Shown: piece after piece, positions 18,895 to 27,388 of the stretch | Layout of the letters: every line of letters begins with the position of its first letter | Position numbering within the stretch: the stretch's first letter is position 1 | NCBI RefSeq assembly: GCF_030464885.1 | Contig: NZ_JALPRJ010000003.1 | Location: 62,001-126,000 of the forward strand | Source: Caballeronia sp. SEWSISQ10-4 2 | GTDB lineage: Bacteria > Pseudomonadota > Gammaproteobacteria > Burkholderiales > Burkholderiaceae | Length of the DNA: 64,000 nt | Reading direction: 5' to 3' | Program-made: the position numbers and the translations under genes | Notes under the pieces: generated by a model | Databases searched by the model: none | The model's input: the letters and a program-made list of their open reading frames with translations, nothing else | What the model was told of the DNA's origin: nothing

Positions 18895-19614
18895 CTATAT
18901 CGACGATTTGCCGATAGACCCGCCACCGTCTACAAACAGAGTCTGTCCGGTGATATAGCTCGCCTCGTCCGAGAGCATGAAAGCGATCGTAGCAGCGATC
19001 TCCTCCGGTGTGCCGAGACGCTTCATTGGAACGTAAGTCAGAAAGGCTCGCTCGGCGTCACTTCCCGCGGGCATAGATCGACGAAGCATCTCAGTTTCGA
19101 CGGGACCTGGTGCGACAGAATTGACCGTGATGCCCGTCTCCGCCAATTCGAGTGCCCATGTGCGGGTGAAGCTCGTCAGCGCGGCCTTGCTGGCAGCATA
19201 AGCGGTACGATTAATCATTCCGAGCATCACAAAGCTCGTAACATTAACAATCCGTCCCCATCCTTTTTCTCGCAGCGTGGGAAGGATTGCCTGCACAGCA
19301 TTGATCGCGGGATGTAGGTTGAAGCGTAGAATTTGATCAACCAGATCCAGATCGATTTCGCCGAGGCGCTGGAGCTTTGCAAGCCCAGCGTTGTTCACGA
19401 CACCATCAAAGGAATAGCAAGTGGCAAGATCCGCGAAAGCCCGCGCGGAAGCTTTGTCATCGCTAAGATCAACCGATACAAACGTGCCGGGAAATGTCTG
19501 CGGCTGGTCTCGCGCTATTCCGACCACATGGTGCCCGGCATTGGCAAGACGGGTTGAGAGCGCCAGACCGATGCCCTTTGTAGCTCCCGTAACGAGGAAC
19601 GTCCGATTGATCAT
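18895..19614 (-). CDS. SDR-family oxidoreductase
   Basis: A 239-residue classical short-chain dehydrogenase with FLVTGATKGIGLALSTRLAN (residues 6-25), VVNNAGLAKLQRLGE, the catalytic run NVTSFVMLGMINRTAYAASK (Ser, Tyr and Lys present) and ITGQTLFVDGGGS near the C-terminus. FabG-like. It lies 124 bases after the halohydrin-dehalogenase-like gene on the same strand. It may oxidise the alcohol from which the aldehyde dehydrogenase then works, which is inference from order only. Confidence 0.9.
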   Translation of the reverse strand: MINRTFLVTGATKGIGLALSTRLANAGHHVVGIARDQPQTFPGTFVSVDLSDDKASARAFADLATCYSFDGVVNNAGLAKLQRLGEIDLDLVDQILRFNLHPAINAVQAILPTLREKGWGRIVNVTSFVMLGMINRTAYAASKAALTSFTRTWALELAETGITVNSVAPGPVETEMLRRSMPAGSDAERAFLTYVPMKRLGTPEEIAATIAFMLSDEASYITGQTLFVDGGGSIGKSSI

Positions 19615-19738
19615 AGAAGCGCCATCCCTCTAAAATGGTTATCGATATTTCCGGACACGGCGAGCTTGCCGGACCGCTTGTGCCAGACCGGGGCGGCTCG
19701 ACGGAACCGACCCGTTGCCCGACGACCCAGCCAGGAAC

Positions 19739-20413
19739 TCAGGCTACCAATCCACCCGCGAAGGGAATGACCTGACCATAGAAGAAATCGCTTTCAGGCC
19801 CTGCGAGGAAAAGGACCGTCTTGGCGCATTCCTCCATTGAGGCGAGACGCTGGGCTGGGACTTGAGCGAACCGCCGGCGAAAGGCTTCACTCCTTTTGTA
19901 CTCCTCAGGAAAATATGTGGGATTATCTACGTAGGCCTGCGCAGTAGCATTCACGTTGATATGAGGAGCTAAATCGTGCGCGAGATTCAACATGTATCCG
20001 ATCTGCGCTCCACGGGCCGCGCCGTAGAGAGCGACTCCTCCCTCGCGCCCCTTAATCGCATTTAGGCTGCTCGTTATTACAATTTTACCCTTCTTTCTCT
20101 CAAGCATCTGCGGAAGCACGGCCCTGATCATTCGGTGCATAGGGTAGAAGATGGAACTCATCAGTCGTTCCATCTCATCGTCCGTACTGTCCGCGGCTGG
20201 AGTGGGCACGAACGGGCGTGCATGATTGGCGATGAGGATGTCCACGCGGCCAACCCTCGCCACCAGATCCTCCGGGGCGCCGGGTTCCGTGAGGTCACTA
20301 TTGTCGGCGAACAGAACGGCGTCCTCTTCCTCGAATACTTTGACGATGCCGGGTCCGCTGTAATATGCGGCATCGGTAAGAATAACGCGTTTTCCCTCAA
20401 GACGTCCTGTCAT
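19739..20413 (-). CDS. Putative halohydrin dehalogenase (SDR-like, S-Y-R triad)
   Basis: A 224-residue protein with an SDR fold but no SDR cofactor motif. Where TGxxxGxG should be, it reads TDAAYYSG (T13-Y18-G20), exactly the T-X4-(F/Y)-X-G signature of halohydrin dehalogenases, whose halide pocket replaces the NAD site. The active site has S115/S116, Y130 and R134 (ALYGAARGAQ) with Arg in place of the SDR Lys, as in the Ser-Tyr-Arg triad of HheA-HheG; the Ser-Tyr spacing is one residue longer than S-X12-Y. VDNPTYFPEEY matches the loop I recall from HheA. Known enzymes convert vicinal haloalcohols to epoxides and ring-open epoxides with cyanide, azide or nitrite. AGGAG lies 7 bases before ATG. 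A non-catalytic SDR relative is the main alternative. Confidence 0.72.
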   Translation of the reverse strand: MTGRLEGKRVILTDAAYYSGPGIVKVFEEEDAVLFADNSDLTEPGAPEDLVARVGRVDILIANHARPFVPTPAADSTDDEMERLMSSIFYPMHRMIRAVLPQMLERKKGKIVITSSLNAIKGREGGVALYGAARGAQIGYMLNLAHDLAPHINVNATAQAYVDNPTYFPEEYKRSEAFRRRFAQVPAQRLASMEECAKTVLFLAGPESDFFYGQVIPFAGGLVA

Positions 20414-20494
20414 TGCGATGCTCCTACTCTGCTAACAATAAGGGCGAGGCTTGGATGATTTCTCATGTCCGTTCGACTACCTACTAAATAATGC

Positions 20495-20583
20495 TCATCC
20501 TTCCGGTCGACGTTTTCTGACGAACGCGCGAAGCCCTTTTTGAGCGACCTCCGTGATTGCGGTATTGCTGAAATCTTCCACTG
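20495..20583 (-). pseudogene. Enoyl-CoA hydratase 3' remnant
   Basis: The minus strand reads EDFSNTAITEVAQKGLRAFV then RKRRPEG and a stop, which matches the C-terminal helix and tail of crotonases (xxEGxxAFxEKRxP). Nothing upstream continues the gene. The frame breaks into the duplicated segment at 20643, so a hydratase gene was probably cut by the rearrangement that produced it. Confidence 0.5.
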
Positions 20584-20642
20584 CGTTTGCGGTGCTGGAT
20601 CAATTGTCGAGACCCATCTGCGGCAACGCAGACGGTTGTACA

Positions 20643-21055
20643 GACTTCATGATGGCGCAGGCAATCCATTCCAACAATGGAATTAACGTCATATATCCAT
20701 CCCAATATGCGATAAATGAACGCTTGCACTCGTCGGAGCCCGGTGACGGATGAACTTGAGCACAAGCCCTCCTCGGCCCTGCGCCACCGACAATTTCCGT
20801 TATTGACTGCGTTGCAGATCAACACGCATGATCTCGATGAATTTGGCAGCAGCGATCGACGACCGCGCGTTGCGTCGTCGGATCAGTGAAAGCGTGCGTA
20901 CGGTATCTGCTGAATGGACGATAGGGACAATGCTGATCCCAAATGTGTCCGCGCATCGTGAAATGTATTTCGACACGACCGCGATACCTGCGCCGGCGCG
21001 CACAAGTCCGAGCATGGTGCTCACGGCACCAACTTCCACCGGCGCTCGAAAATCC
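20643..21055. repeat. Direct duplication, copy B (LysR 3' region)
   Basis: Partner of 16246-16655 in the same orientation. It covers the last third of the intact LysR gene and about 155 bases beyond its stop. The region past the stop reads well in one frame in both copies (YRDGYMKLSPLLEWIACAIM in copy A), so the duplicated DNA may include part of another gene I cannot name. Confidence 0.8.
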
Positions 21056-21702
21056 GCGTCATAACGCCTCATGATCGAGTCTACCGTGCGGCCTATGTTG
21101 TTATCCGACCGTAGCATGATGATTTTCTCCCTCGCCAGCTGTTCCCACTTCACCGGCTGGCCATCCGCAAGAAGATGATGCAGTGGTGGACAGGCAAGAC
21201 AGAGGACGTCGTGGTAGACAGGTTCTATCTGTAGCCTCGGCTCGTCCCTGTCAATCGCGACGAGACCGAAGTCGACACGCCCATTTACAACATGGTCGAT
21301 GGCCACGTCGGTTGACACTTCGTACGTCTCAAGTCTGACATGCGGAAATTGACGTTGATATCCGGTCATGACATCGCATAGCAAGCCATAGAAAACCATG
21401 GGTGCGGCGGCAATGCCAACCTTTCCCTTGCGCGTTGAACCCAGGTCCGAGAGGCTGCGCGTAGCCGAGTCCAGCGTACCAAGTAGTTCGACTGCGTACG
21501 CGTACAGATCTGATGCACCGTCCGTCGGTTCGACATGGCGCGTGGAACGATCAAAAAGCGGAAAACCGACCTCTGCCTCAAGTTCCGAGCAAAGCTTGCT
21601 CACGGCAGATTGGGTCATGTGCAATGCAAGCGACGATGCAGTAAAGCTGCGTAGCTCGAAAAGCTGGACAAAAACCCTGAGTTGTCTGAAGGTGATATTC
21701 AT
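20800..21702 (-). CDS. LysR-type transcriptional regulator
   Basis: A 300-residue LysR protein. The N-terminal winged HTH is MNITFRQLRVFVQLFELRSF followed by MTQSAVSKLCSELEAEVGFP (about 31-50); the effector-binding domain occupies about 90-300 (GKVGIAAAPMVFYGLLCDVM onward). The ATG at 21702 is chosen because the HTH normally begins within the first few residues; a longer in-frame start adds 28 unrelated residues. It lies between the halohydrin-dehalogenase-like gene and the hydroxyacid dehydrogenase and could regulate either. Confidence 0.9.
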   Translation of the reverse strand: MNITFRQLRVFVQLFELRSFTASSLALHMTQSAVSKLCSELEAEVGFPLFDRSTRHVEPTDGASDLYAYAVELLGTLDSATRSLSDLGSTRKGKVGIAAAPMVFYGLLCDVMTGYQRQFPHVRLETYEVSTDVAIDHVVNGRVDFGLVAIDRDEPRLQIEPVYHDVLCLACPPLHHLLADGQPVKWEQLAREKIIMLRSDNNIGRTVDSIMRRYDADFRAPVEVGAVSTMLGLVRAGAGIAVVSKYISRCADTFGISIVPIVHSADTVRTLSLIRRRNARSSIAAAKFIEIMRVDLQRSQ

Positions 21703-22062
21703 CACGTGATTTCTCGGCTCGAAGACGGCTGAAACGCAATCGGTCACTGTCTGAGCACCGTCCAACAGCGGTATGTCGCTTTGCAATGGGTACCCAGCCG
21801 CGGTGGATCTGGGCGTATATGATGTCTCGCTGGCGGATTTCTCCCTTTTTCACTAACGGCGAGATCGGAACGTCCGGCTGTCATATGACGCATACGATCA
21901 GTTACGCGTAGGCTTGAGGCCGTGTTTATCGGGTTCATTTTGTGCAAATGGTGCCTCACCCTCTGCTTTCAATGTTGCGCAGGGTTTGGCGCAGACATAC
22001 TGCTACAGCGCGCCGGCGCGTTGTCTGGACCGGCGCGTGTACAGCACCGCACAATTCGCGCG
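21703..22062. other. 360-bp interval without a supported gene
   Basis: This lies between the LysR start and the hydroxyacid dehydrogenase stop. It should carry the LysR promoter. No ORF here has a recognisable motif, and I see no clear operator or terminator. Confidence 0.45.
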
Positions 22063-23028
22063 TCAGCCGTTGGCGGCCTCCTCAGTCTCATCGAGCCAGC
22101 GAACGAGGTTCTGTACCGTATCGCCGTAGAATGTTCGATATAATTCCTTCGACACGTATCCGAGATGCGGGGTCGCAAGCACGTTGGGTAGTTCGCGCAA
22201 GGGGTGCGGATTGCCGAGCGGCTCAACATCGTAGACGTCCAGCGCAGCGCCCGCGATCTGTCCGCTCGTTAGCGCCTTGAGCAGCGCTGTCTCGTCGACA
22301 ATCGGGCCGCGTGACGTGTTAATCAGTCGGCTCGTCGATTTCATACGGGCCAATTCCGTTTTCCCGACGAGATGGTGGGTTCGCGAACTCAAACGCACGT
22401 GGACCGACAGAAAGTCTGCGGTAGAAAACAGCTCGTCCTTGCTGACCAACTGCACGCCTTTTTCTTGTGCGCGTTCCGCAGTCAGATTCTGACTCCAAGC
22501 GACGACGTTCATTCTGAACGCCCGCCCAATCACGCCCACGGCCGAACCGACGCGGCCCAAACCGAGTAAACCGAGCGTCTTACCCGCGAGTTCCTCGCCA
22601 AGCGACACCTGCCAGCCACCTTGGCGTAGCGATTGACTTTCGAGCGATATGTTGCGGGTCATGGCAAGGAGAAGTGCCCACGTAAACTCGATTGTCGGCG
22701 TCGAACTGTATTCGGTGTGAACGACCTTGATGTCGCGCTGAGCGGCGGCGTCGAGATCAATCGAGGCGTTGGCTGGACCGGTCGATGCGATCAGCTTAAG
22801 ATTCGGCAATCTTTCGATGATGTTGCGCGTGAGTGGCGTACGCTCGCGCATCACACACACAACATCGAACGGCACTAAGCGATCGATCAGCTTTTCAACG
22901 TCGCCGATGTGGTCGTTGAACACCGTGATTTCTACGCGACCGTTCAGGGGCGACCAGTCCGCCATACTCAGCGCAACGCGCTGATAATCGTCGAGGATTG
23001 CCGCCTTGACTCGGGGCACAGTGAACAT
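22063..23028 (-). CDS. D-2-hydroxyacid dehydrogenase family protein
   Basis: A 321-residue D-isomer-specific 2-hydroxyacid dehydrogenase. The NAD-binding glycine motif is GLLGLGRVGSAVGVIGRAFR (about 153-172). Catalytic residues are Arg in INTSRGPIVDE, a Glu about 30 residues later and His in ATPHLGYVS. The enzyme interconverts 2-ketoacids and D-2-hydroxyacids with NAD(P)H. The ATG at 23028 follows GGGAG at proper spacing; the upstream in-frame extension is not family-like. A role downstream of dehalogenation of 2-haloacids would be speculation. Confidence 0.9.
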   Translation of the reverse strand: MFTVPRVKAAILDDYQRVALSMADWSPLNGRVEITVFNDHIGDVEKLIDRLVPFDVVCVMRERTPLTRNIIERLPNLKLIASTGPANASIDLDAAAQRDIKVVHTEYSSTPTIEFTWALLLAMTRNISLESQSLRQGGWQVSLGEELAGKTLGLLGLGRVGSAVGVIGRAFRMNVVAWSQNLTAERAQEKGVQLVSKDELFSTADFLSVHVRLSSRTHHLVGKTELARMKSTSRLINTSRGPIVDETALLKALTSGQIAGAALDVYDVEPLGNPHPLRELPNVLATPHLGYVSKELYRTFYGDTVQNLVRWLDETEEAANG

Positions 23029-23261
23029 GCTGCTTTCTCCCTTCTGGTTTGGATGGTGAATGGGCGGAACCGCAGGCCCGTGCTCTGCCACATCTACGGG
23101 TGTACTGTCAGTTTGACGCAAGCGAGACTCGCTTGCAGGGACCCATACTGGATGGTGGTCTAGTATTACGTCCCCTGAAGCAATCATCGCCGCGGTATTG
23201 ACCGGCGTCAGTTCGGTCTTCGCTACACACGCGAGGCGGTGCGAAAATTGCCCGATGTAGT

Positions 23262-23512
23262 TCACTCCGCGGGACGATCATCCGGGACCCGAACAATCCC
23301 CATACGAGCTTCGAACGGGCGCCCAACTGATTCACCGATCAGATCCTTGGTCTCCCTGGCCACCGTCACGCCGCGCTTGGCGAGTGTGCGGACTTCACTG
23401 GCCACGACGGCAAAGCCTCGACCGTGCTCGCCGGCGCGGGCCGGTTCGACCGCCGCGTTAAGCGCGAGGATGTTGGTTTGGAAGCGATACCCTCGATTAC
23501 GCTGATAGATCG
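23262..23512 (-). pseudogene. Methyl-accepting chemotaxis protein, C-terminal remnant
   Basis: The minus strand encodes the receptor hairpin tip [20 protein letters not shown] then [15 protein letters not shown], nearly identical to the universal MCP signalling motif, and continues for about 45 residues to a stop. Just upstream, ISVIEGIA is in another frame because one T is missing near 23485 (GCTTCC where GCTTTCC restores IAFQTN). Sensor, membrane and HAMP parts are absent. Confidence 0.8.
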
Positions 23513-24010
23513 CCTAGACCTGCGGTCACCTAACAATGGTGATTACAATCGATCTGTCCAATCATGATGATGCCGCTAGCCAATGTCAATGGCATTCGTC
23601 ATCGTTTTATGAAAAAATGGTAAAAGACGACGCGTGGGCAAGGAGAACAGTTCATCGGTGTTTCAAGACAGCAAACCATTGAAAATCGGCAGTCGATCAT
23701 TGCTGCGGCGGGCGGATCCGATCAAGCGTCACGATCGACTGATACCTGTCCTCCGATCGCGGACGATCTGATTTCGTTACTCTCTCTATGGCCGATATGG
23801 AGGAAAGTACGAAGACTTGCGGGAACTGGAAGCGAGCACGGTTGCCTGGCATGAGGAAGTGGTCAAAGCAGAATTTACAGGCAGTCGGCAGCCTGGGGAG
23901 CGCAGCTCGAACGTCCCGAGGTAATGACGCCATGGGCTTATCACTTAACCGGCATCGAGACAGAGCCAAAACGGCGAACAATCCTTTGCCAACCCACCGA
24001 CTGAATCGTC
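23513..24010. other. 498-bp interval with low coding signal
   Basis: No complete gene. A short plus-strand stretch around 23780-23910 reads LYGRYGGKYEDLRELEASTV then AWHEEVVKAEF, protein-like but without a start, stop context or family I recognise. The rest appears non-coding. Confidence 0.4.
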
Positions 24011-24898
24011 CTATACGAGAGCGGAAAGCCAGCCGGCAACGGCGTGGCCAATTTCATCGGGTGAATCTTCCTGGATGAAATGCAACCCTTTGACAGTGAC
24101 CTCGGTCTGGTTGGGCCAACTGCGACAAAACTCACGTTGAGCACCCACAAGAATTGAACCTGGCTCTGCGTTGATGAATAGCTTCGGTACTTGGGATTGC
24201 CGCAACCAATCCGCGTACAACTGGACAACTGCAACCATGTGAGAGGGCTCACCTGCGATAGGGAGTAACCGGGGCCAGTTCAGCATGGTTTGACGGTCGG
24301 CTTCGATCACGAAAGGCGCGTAGTAGTGCCACAGTTCTTCGATGCTCAATTCGCGCAACACGGACCCGGGAAGGACACGCTCGATAAATAGGTTACGTCG
24401 CAGAATCAGTTCCTCGCCATTCGGCGAACGAAATCCCTGAAAGATTCCTCGGGCCTTCTCCGGCCAGTCATCCCAAGAGGCCCATGGTGCGACAATGCTC
24501 TCCATATAGACGAGCCCTCTCACCCTGTCTGGATGCAAGCGTGCCCAGTGAAAACCTAGTGCGCTGCCCCAGTCGTGAAGTACCAGCGTCACCCGCGTGT
24601 CCGCGTCTAGTTCCGACAGCATCGCATCCAAATACGAGAATGCACGCTCGAAGCTGTACCGTGCCGCCCCCTCCGAAGCCGGAAGTTTGTCCGAATCACC
24701 GTGACCTATCAGATCGGGTGCGATGACTCTGCCCTTGCTCGCTATACGCGGAATGATATTCCGCCACAGATAACTAGAGGTCGGATTGCCGTGCAACAGA
24801 ACGATGGGAGGACCTGATCCGGCCTCCAAATACGCCAATCTGCGCCCAGCAATGTCACAGAACTTCCGCTCCACGAGTGGCACAATCGTTTCCGCCAT
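24011..24898 (-). CDS. dhaA: Haloalkane dehalogenase, HLD-II type
   Basis: A 295-residue alpha/beta hydrolase closely following the DhaA/LinB pattern. The nucleophile elbow is VLHDWGSALGFHWARLHPDR (Asp109, Trp110). Asn38 in LLHGNPTSSYLWRNIIPRIA and Trp110 form the halide site, Glu133 in YMESIVAPW is the HLD-II catalytic acid, and His273 in GLHFIQEDSPD completes the pentad. Such enzymes hydrolyse haloalkanes to alcohol, halide and proton without cofactors. The ATG has GGAG about 9 bases upstream. Gene symbol is by family resemblance only. It is 85 bases after the acyl-CoA synthetase stop in the same direction. A related epoxide or ester hydrolase is unlikely given the complete pentad. Confidence 0.85.
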   Translation of the reverse strand: MAETIVPLVERKFCDIAGRRLAYLEAGSGPPIVLLHGNPTSSYLWRNIIPRIASKGRVIAPDLIGHGDSDKLPASEGAARYSFERAFSYLDAMLSELDADTRVTLVLHDWGSALGFHWARLHPDRVRGLVYMESIVAPWASWDDWPEKARGIFQGFRSPNGEELILRRNLFIERVLPGSVLRELSIEELWHYYAPFVIEADRQTMLNWPRLLPIAGEPSHMVAVVQLYADWLRQSQVPKLFINAEPGSILVGAQREFCRSWPNQTEVTVKGLHFIQEDSPDEIGHAVAGWLSALV

Positions 24899-24982
24899 TC
24901 AACTGCGCTCCGTCAGAAAGCCCGAGATGTGAGCCCACCCGATTTGACTGCCGGCCAGACTTCAAGTGTCATGCTACCGCTC

Positions 24983-26512
24983 TCAATTTACCTGGCGAGA
25001 GAGACTTTCCCAATACGGCTTACGCAATAGATATTTCTGCAACTTGCCAGTAGCATTTCGCGGAAGCTCATTGCGAAACTCAACACGTTTAGGGCACTTG
25101 TAGCCAGCCAGATGCTGGCGACAATGTGCGATGAGCTCTGCGTCGGTCACGTGCTGGCCAGCCTCAAGGACAACGAGTGCAGTTACCAGTTCGCCCCATT
25201 TTTCGTCCGGAATACCGATGACAGCGACGTCTCGAACTGCAGGGTGCGACACCATCGCATTCTCGACCTCGACGGAAGCGACATTCTCACCACCCGAAAC
25301 GATGACATCTTTGATCCGATCGCTAATCGTGAGGTAGTGGTCTGAAATGAAACCACCGTCGCCTGTTCGAAACCAGTCGCCGTCATGTGCCTTCGCCGTC
25401 GCTTCCGGGTCATTCCAGTACGATTCGAGAATTCGACTTGAGCGCGCAAGCACTTCTCCGTCGGCCCCCGTCCTCAGTTGCACACCCAAAACCGGTACGC
25501 CTGCACGTCCAAGCAACCGGGCTTGCTCGAAAGAATCCAGACCATCCCACTCTGGACGCATACGATTCAGCGTAAGGAGGGGACCAGTCTCAGTCAGTCC
25601 ATACATCTGCATGAACTCCCAACCAAGTTCGTCGCGCACGCGCTGGATGGTTCGGGTGGGCGGCGGCGCGCCCCCACAAATGATACGCAGGCAACCGTAT
25701 CCGGGAATCGGGCCATTCCAGGTCTTTGCGCCATCGAGGACCGCGCTCACCACGGCAGGCGCGGCACATAGGTACGTCACGCCATGCGCCTGGACACGCT
25801 TAAGGACCTCGATTCCGTCCATTTTCCTTAAGACTATATGTTTGACTCCCATCGCGGTAGCGGCGTAGATATGCCCCCACCCGCTTCCGTGGAATGCCTG
25901 AACTGTATGCAGGTAGACATCCCGATCGGAGACAGATGTTTGCCAGCCAAACACTGTCGCGTTTAGCCACAGGTGCCGGTGCGACAGTTGCACGCCTTTC
26001 GGGAGCCCTGTGGTTCCCGAGGTGTAGTTGATGACGGCGGTGGCTGTCTCATCTTCGATCCACGGCAGAGGATCCGCCGTGCTGCCCCAGATCTGATCAT
26101 CGTCGTCCCCGAGTACAAATGTTCTCTGGCACGGGACATGCTCCGCAAGGTGCCGAAACTCGGGGTCAAGCAAAAGGACCTCCGCACCCGAGTGGGCCAT
26201 GACGTGACGGATCTCGGCGGGAGCAAGGCGGAAATTCACTGGCACCAGCACACGCCCCCACCCTGACACTCCGAAGAAGGTACATATGAGCCGCGCTGAA
26301 TTCTGAGAGACGATTGCAACACGAGCACCTACGGGAACTCCCATCTCGTCCAGTGTTGCGGCCTGCGCACGAGCTTTACGGCCAAGTTCCGCGTAAGTCA
26401 ACTCACCCCATGACCTGGCGGGCTGAACCTCCTCGTCGACTACCGCAATACGCTCAGGGTACGCAACGAGCGCGCGGTCCAGAAAATCGTTGATGACCAG
26501 CGGTTTATACAT
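24983..26512 (-). CDS. AMP-dependent acyl-CoA synthetase
   Basis: A 509-residue adenylate-forming enzyme: P-loop INYTSGTTGLPKGVQLSHRH (about 162-181), motif YGLTETGPLLTLN, hinge region DGDWFRTGDGGFISDHYLTI then SDRIKDVIVSGGENV, and C-terminal Lys in LPRNATGKLQKYLLR. It activates a carboxylate as an acyl-AMP and then acyl-CoA. The ATG at 26512 is chosen because GGAG lies 8 bases before it and family proteins start there; an in-frame extension of 89 residues is not family-like. Upstream is a GTATC-N4-GATAC operator. A close paralogue runs off the window at 62.9 kb. Confidence 0.92.
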   Translation of the reverse strand: MYKPLVINDFLDRALVAYPERIAVVDEEVQPARSWGELTYAELGRKARAQAATLDEMGVPVGARVAIVSQNSARLICTFFGVSGWGRVLVPVNFRLAPAEIRHVMAHSGAEVLLLDPEFRHLAEHVPCQRTFVLGDDDDQIWGSTADPLPWIEDETATAVINYTSGTTGLPKGVQLSHRHLWLNATVFGWQTSVSDRDVYLHTVQAFHGSGWGHIYAATAMGVKHIVLRKMDGIEVLKRVQAHGVTYLCAAPAVVSAVLDGAKTWNGPIPGYGCLRIICGGAPPPTRTIQRVRDELGWEFMQMYGLTETGPLLTLNRMRPEWDGLDSFEQARLLGRAGVPVLGVQLRTGADGEVLARSSRILESYWNDPEATAKAHDGDWFRTGDGGFISDHYLTISDRIKDVIVSGGENVASVEVENAMVSHPAVRDVAVIGIPDEKWGELVTALVVLEAGQHVTDAELIAHCRQHLAGYKCPKRVEFRNELPRNATGKLQKYLLRKPYWESLSRQVN

Positions 26513-26702
26513 AGACACTCCGAAATGGTTCTTGCCAACGGGATCCTCGACGGCTTTACTTTTCGCCTGTGCTTTAAAGTCGAAATGCAGGAGAGCCCAC
26601 GAATGCGCGAACGAAATCAACGTGGGCCCTGTCACAGGCACCTCGTTCGCGAGGCAACACGTCTCACTGCTGACTAGTTTGACAAGGCTGAGCCAAAACT
26701 CT

Positions 26703-26716
26703 GTATCAGCGGATAC
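26703..26716. promoter_or_regulatory. GTATC-N4-GATAC palindrome upstream of acyl-CoA synthetase
   Basis: GTATCAGCGGATAC, identical to the sites at 27273 and 46975 when read on the minus strand, lies about 190 bases before the synthetase start. Here only the palindrome is shared; the downstream AAATACAGT block of the other sites is absent. Probable operator of the Crp/Fnr regulators (inference). Confidence 0.6.
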
Positions 26717-27272
26717 GGCGCAATGCAGGGGTTTTCCCGCGCGTCCAAAATTTTTAAGAGATCGCATATGAATGATCACCGTCAGCGGCAGACGGAAAAT
26801 GCTGAACCATGGTGGCCCGGTCGAAGCGTGTCGCCACCCCGGTGTCTTGGATGTTGCGGGATTCGCGTGAATGGCTCTCGATAGTTCAGTACGAGGTTCC
26901 CGTCAGTCAGGAAAACTAAACATGTCATGCGCACAGTGATGCCACAAGGCCGCGCCATACGCTATTGCGTCGGAGTTTTCTCCATGGCGACATGAGATCG
27001 TCGGAAAGCGCAGAGTACATTCCCAGAACACGCCTGGACTACAGATGCGGTGAAATCATCCCGGCAAGCGATTGGGAACGAGGTGTTTTTCCGATCCAAT
27101 GGCGATCATCAAAACATCCCCACAAAATTCATCCCCAACGCAAGTCACGCAGTGCCTGTTCATCGGTCCACACAAGTCTCGCCACGCGACGATTGGCCTA
27201 CCAAAACACACAAATTAAGGAACGTCGTCCAACCGCCTGCATCGGGAATTTTTTTGATTTAGCTGTCATTTC
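26717..27272. other. Divergent intergenic region between synthetase and dioxygenase
   Basis: It contains no gene I can support; a plus-strand frame at 26965-27342 has no family motif and runs through the operator. The interval carries the divergent promoters of the synthetase and the first dioxygenase cassette, bounded by two copies of the same palindrome. A run TTTTTTTGATT at about 27249-27259 precedes the second palindrome, as at the other dioxygenase promoters. Confidence 0.5.
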
Positions 27273-27314
27273 GTATCCGCTGATACAGCGGACTGTGGAA
27301 CCGGGAAATACAGT
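27273..27314 (+). promoter_or_regulatory. Conserved operator/promoter block of dioxygenase copy 1
   Basis: It begins with palindrome GTATCCGCTGATAC (27273-27286), then CAGCGGACTGTGGAACCGGG and AAATACAGT. The same 42-base arrangement occurs before the dioxygenases at 41802-41843 (minus) and 46975-47016 and the MDR gene (38261-38301, minus). The palindrome ends 102 bases before the start codon, the same distance as for the other two dioxygenases. GATACA and AAATAC may include the -35 and -10, but that is a guess. Confidence 0.72.
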
Positions 27315-27388
27315 AGGCCACATGAACCACACGACACATTAAATTGTGCAATGCGTAGCGGTTCCCATCCGAAGATAAGGAGACTTTA

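Noticed and set aside
18480..18917. Plus-strand ORF of 145 codons between SDR and aldehyde dehydrogenase genes.
   Set aside because: No motif, no ribosome site, and it overlaps the 3' end of the SDR on the other strand.
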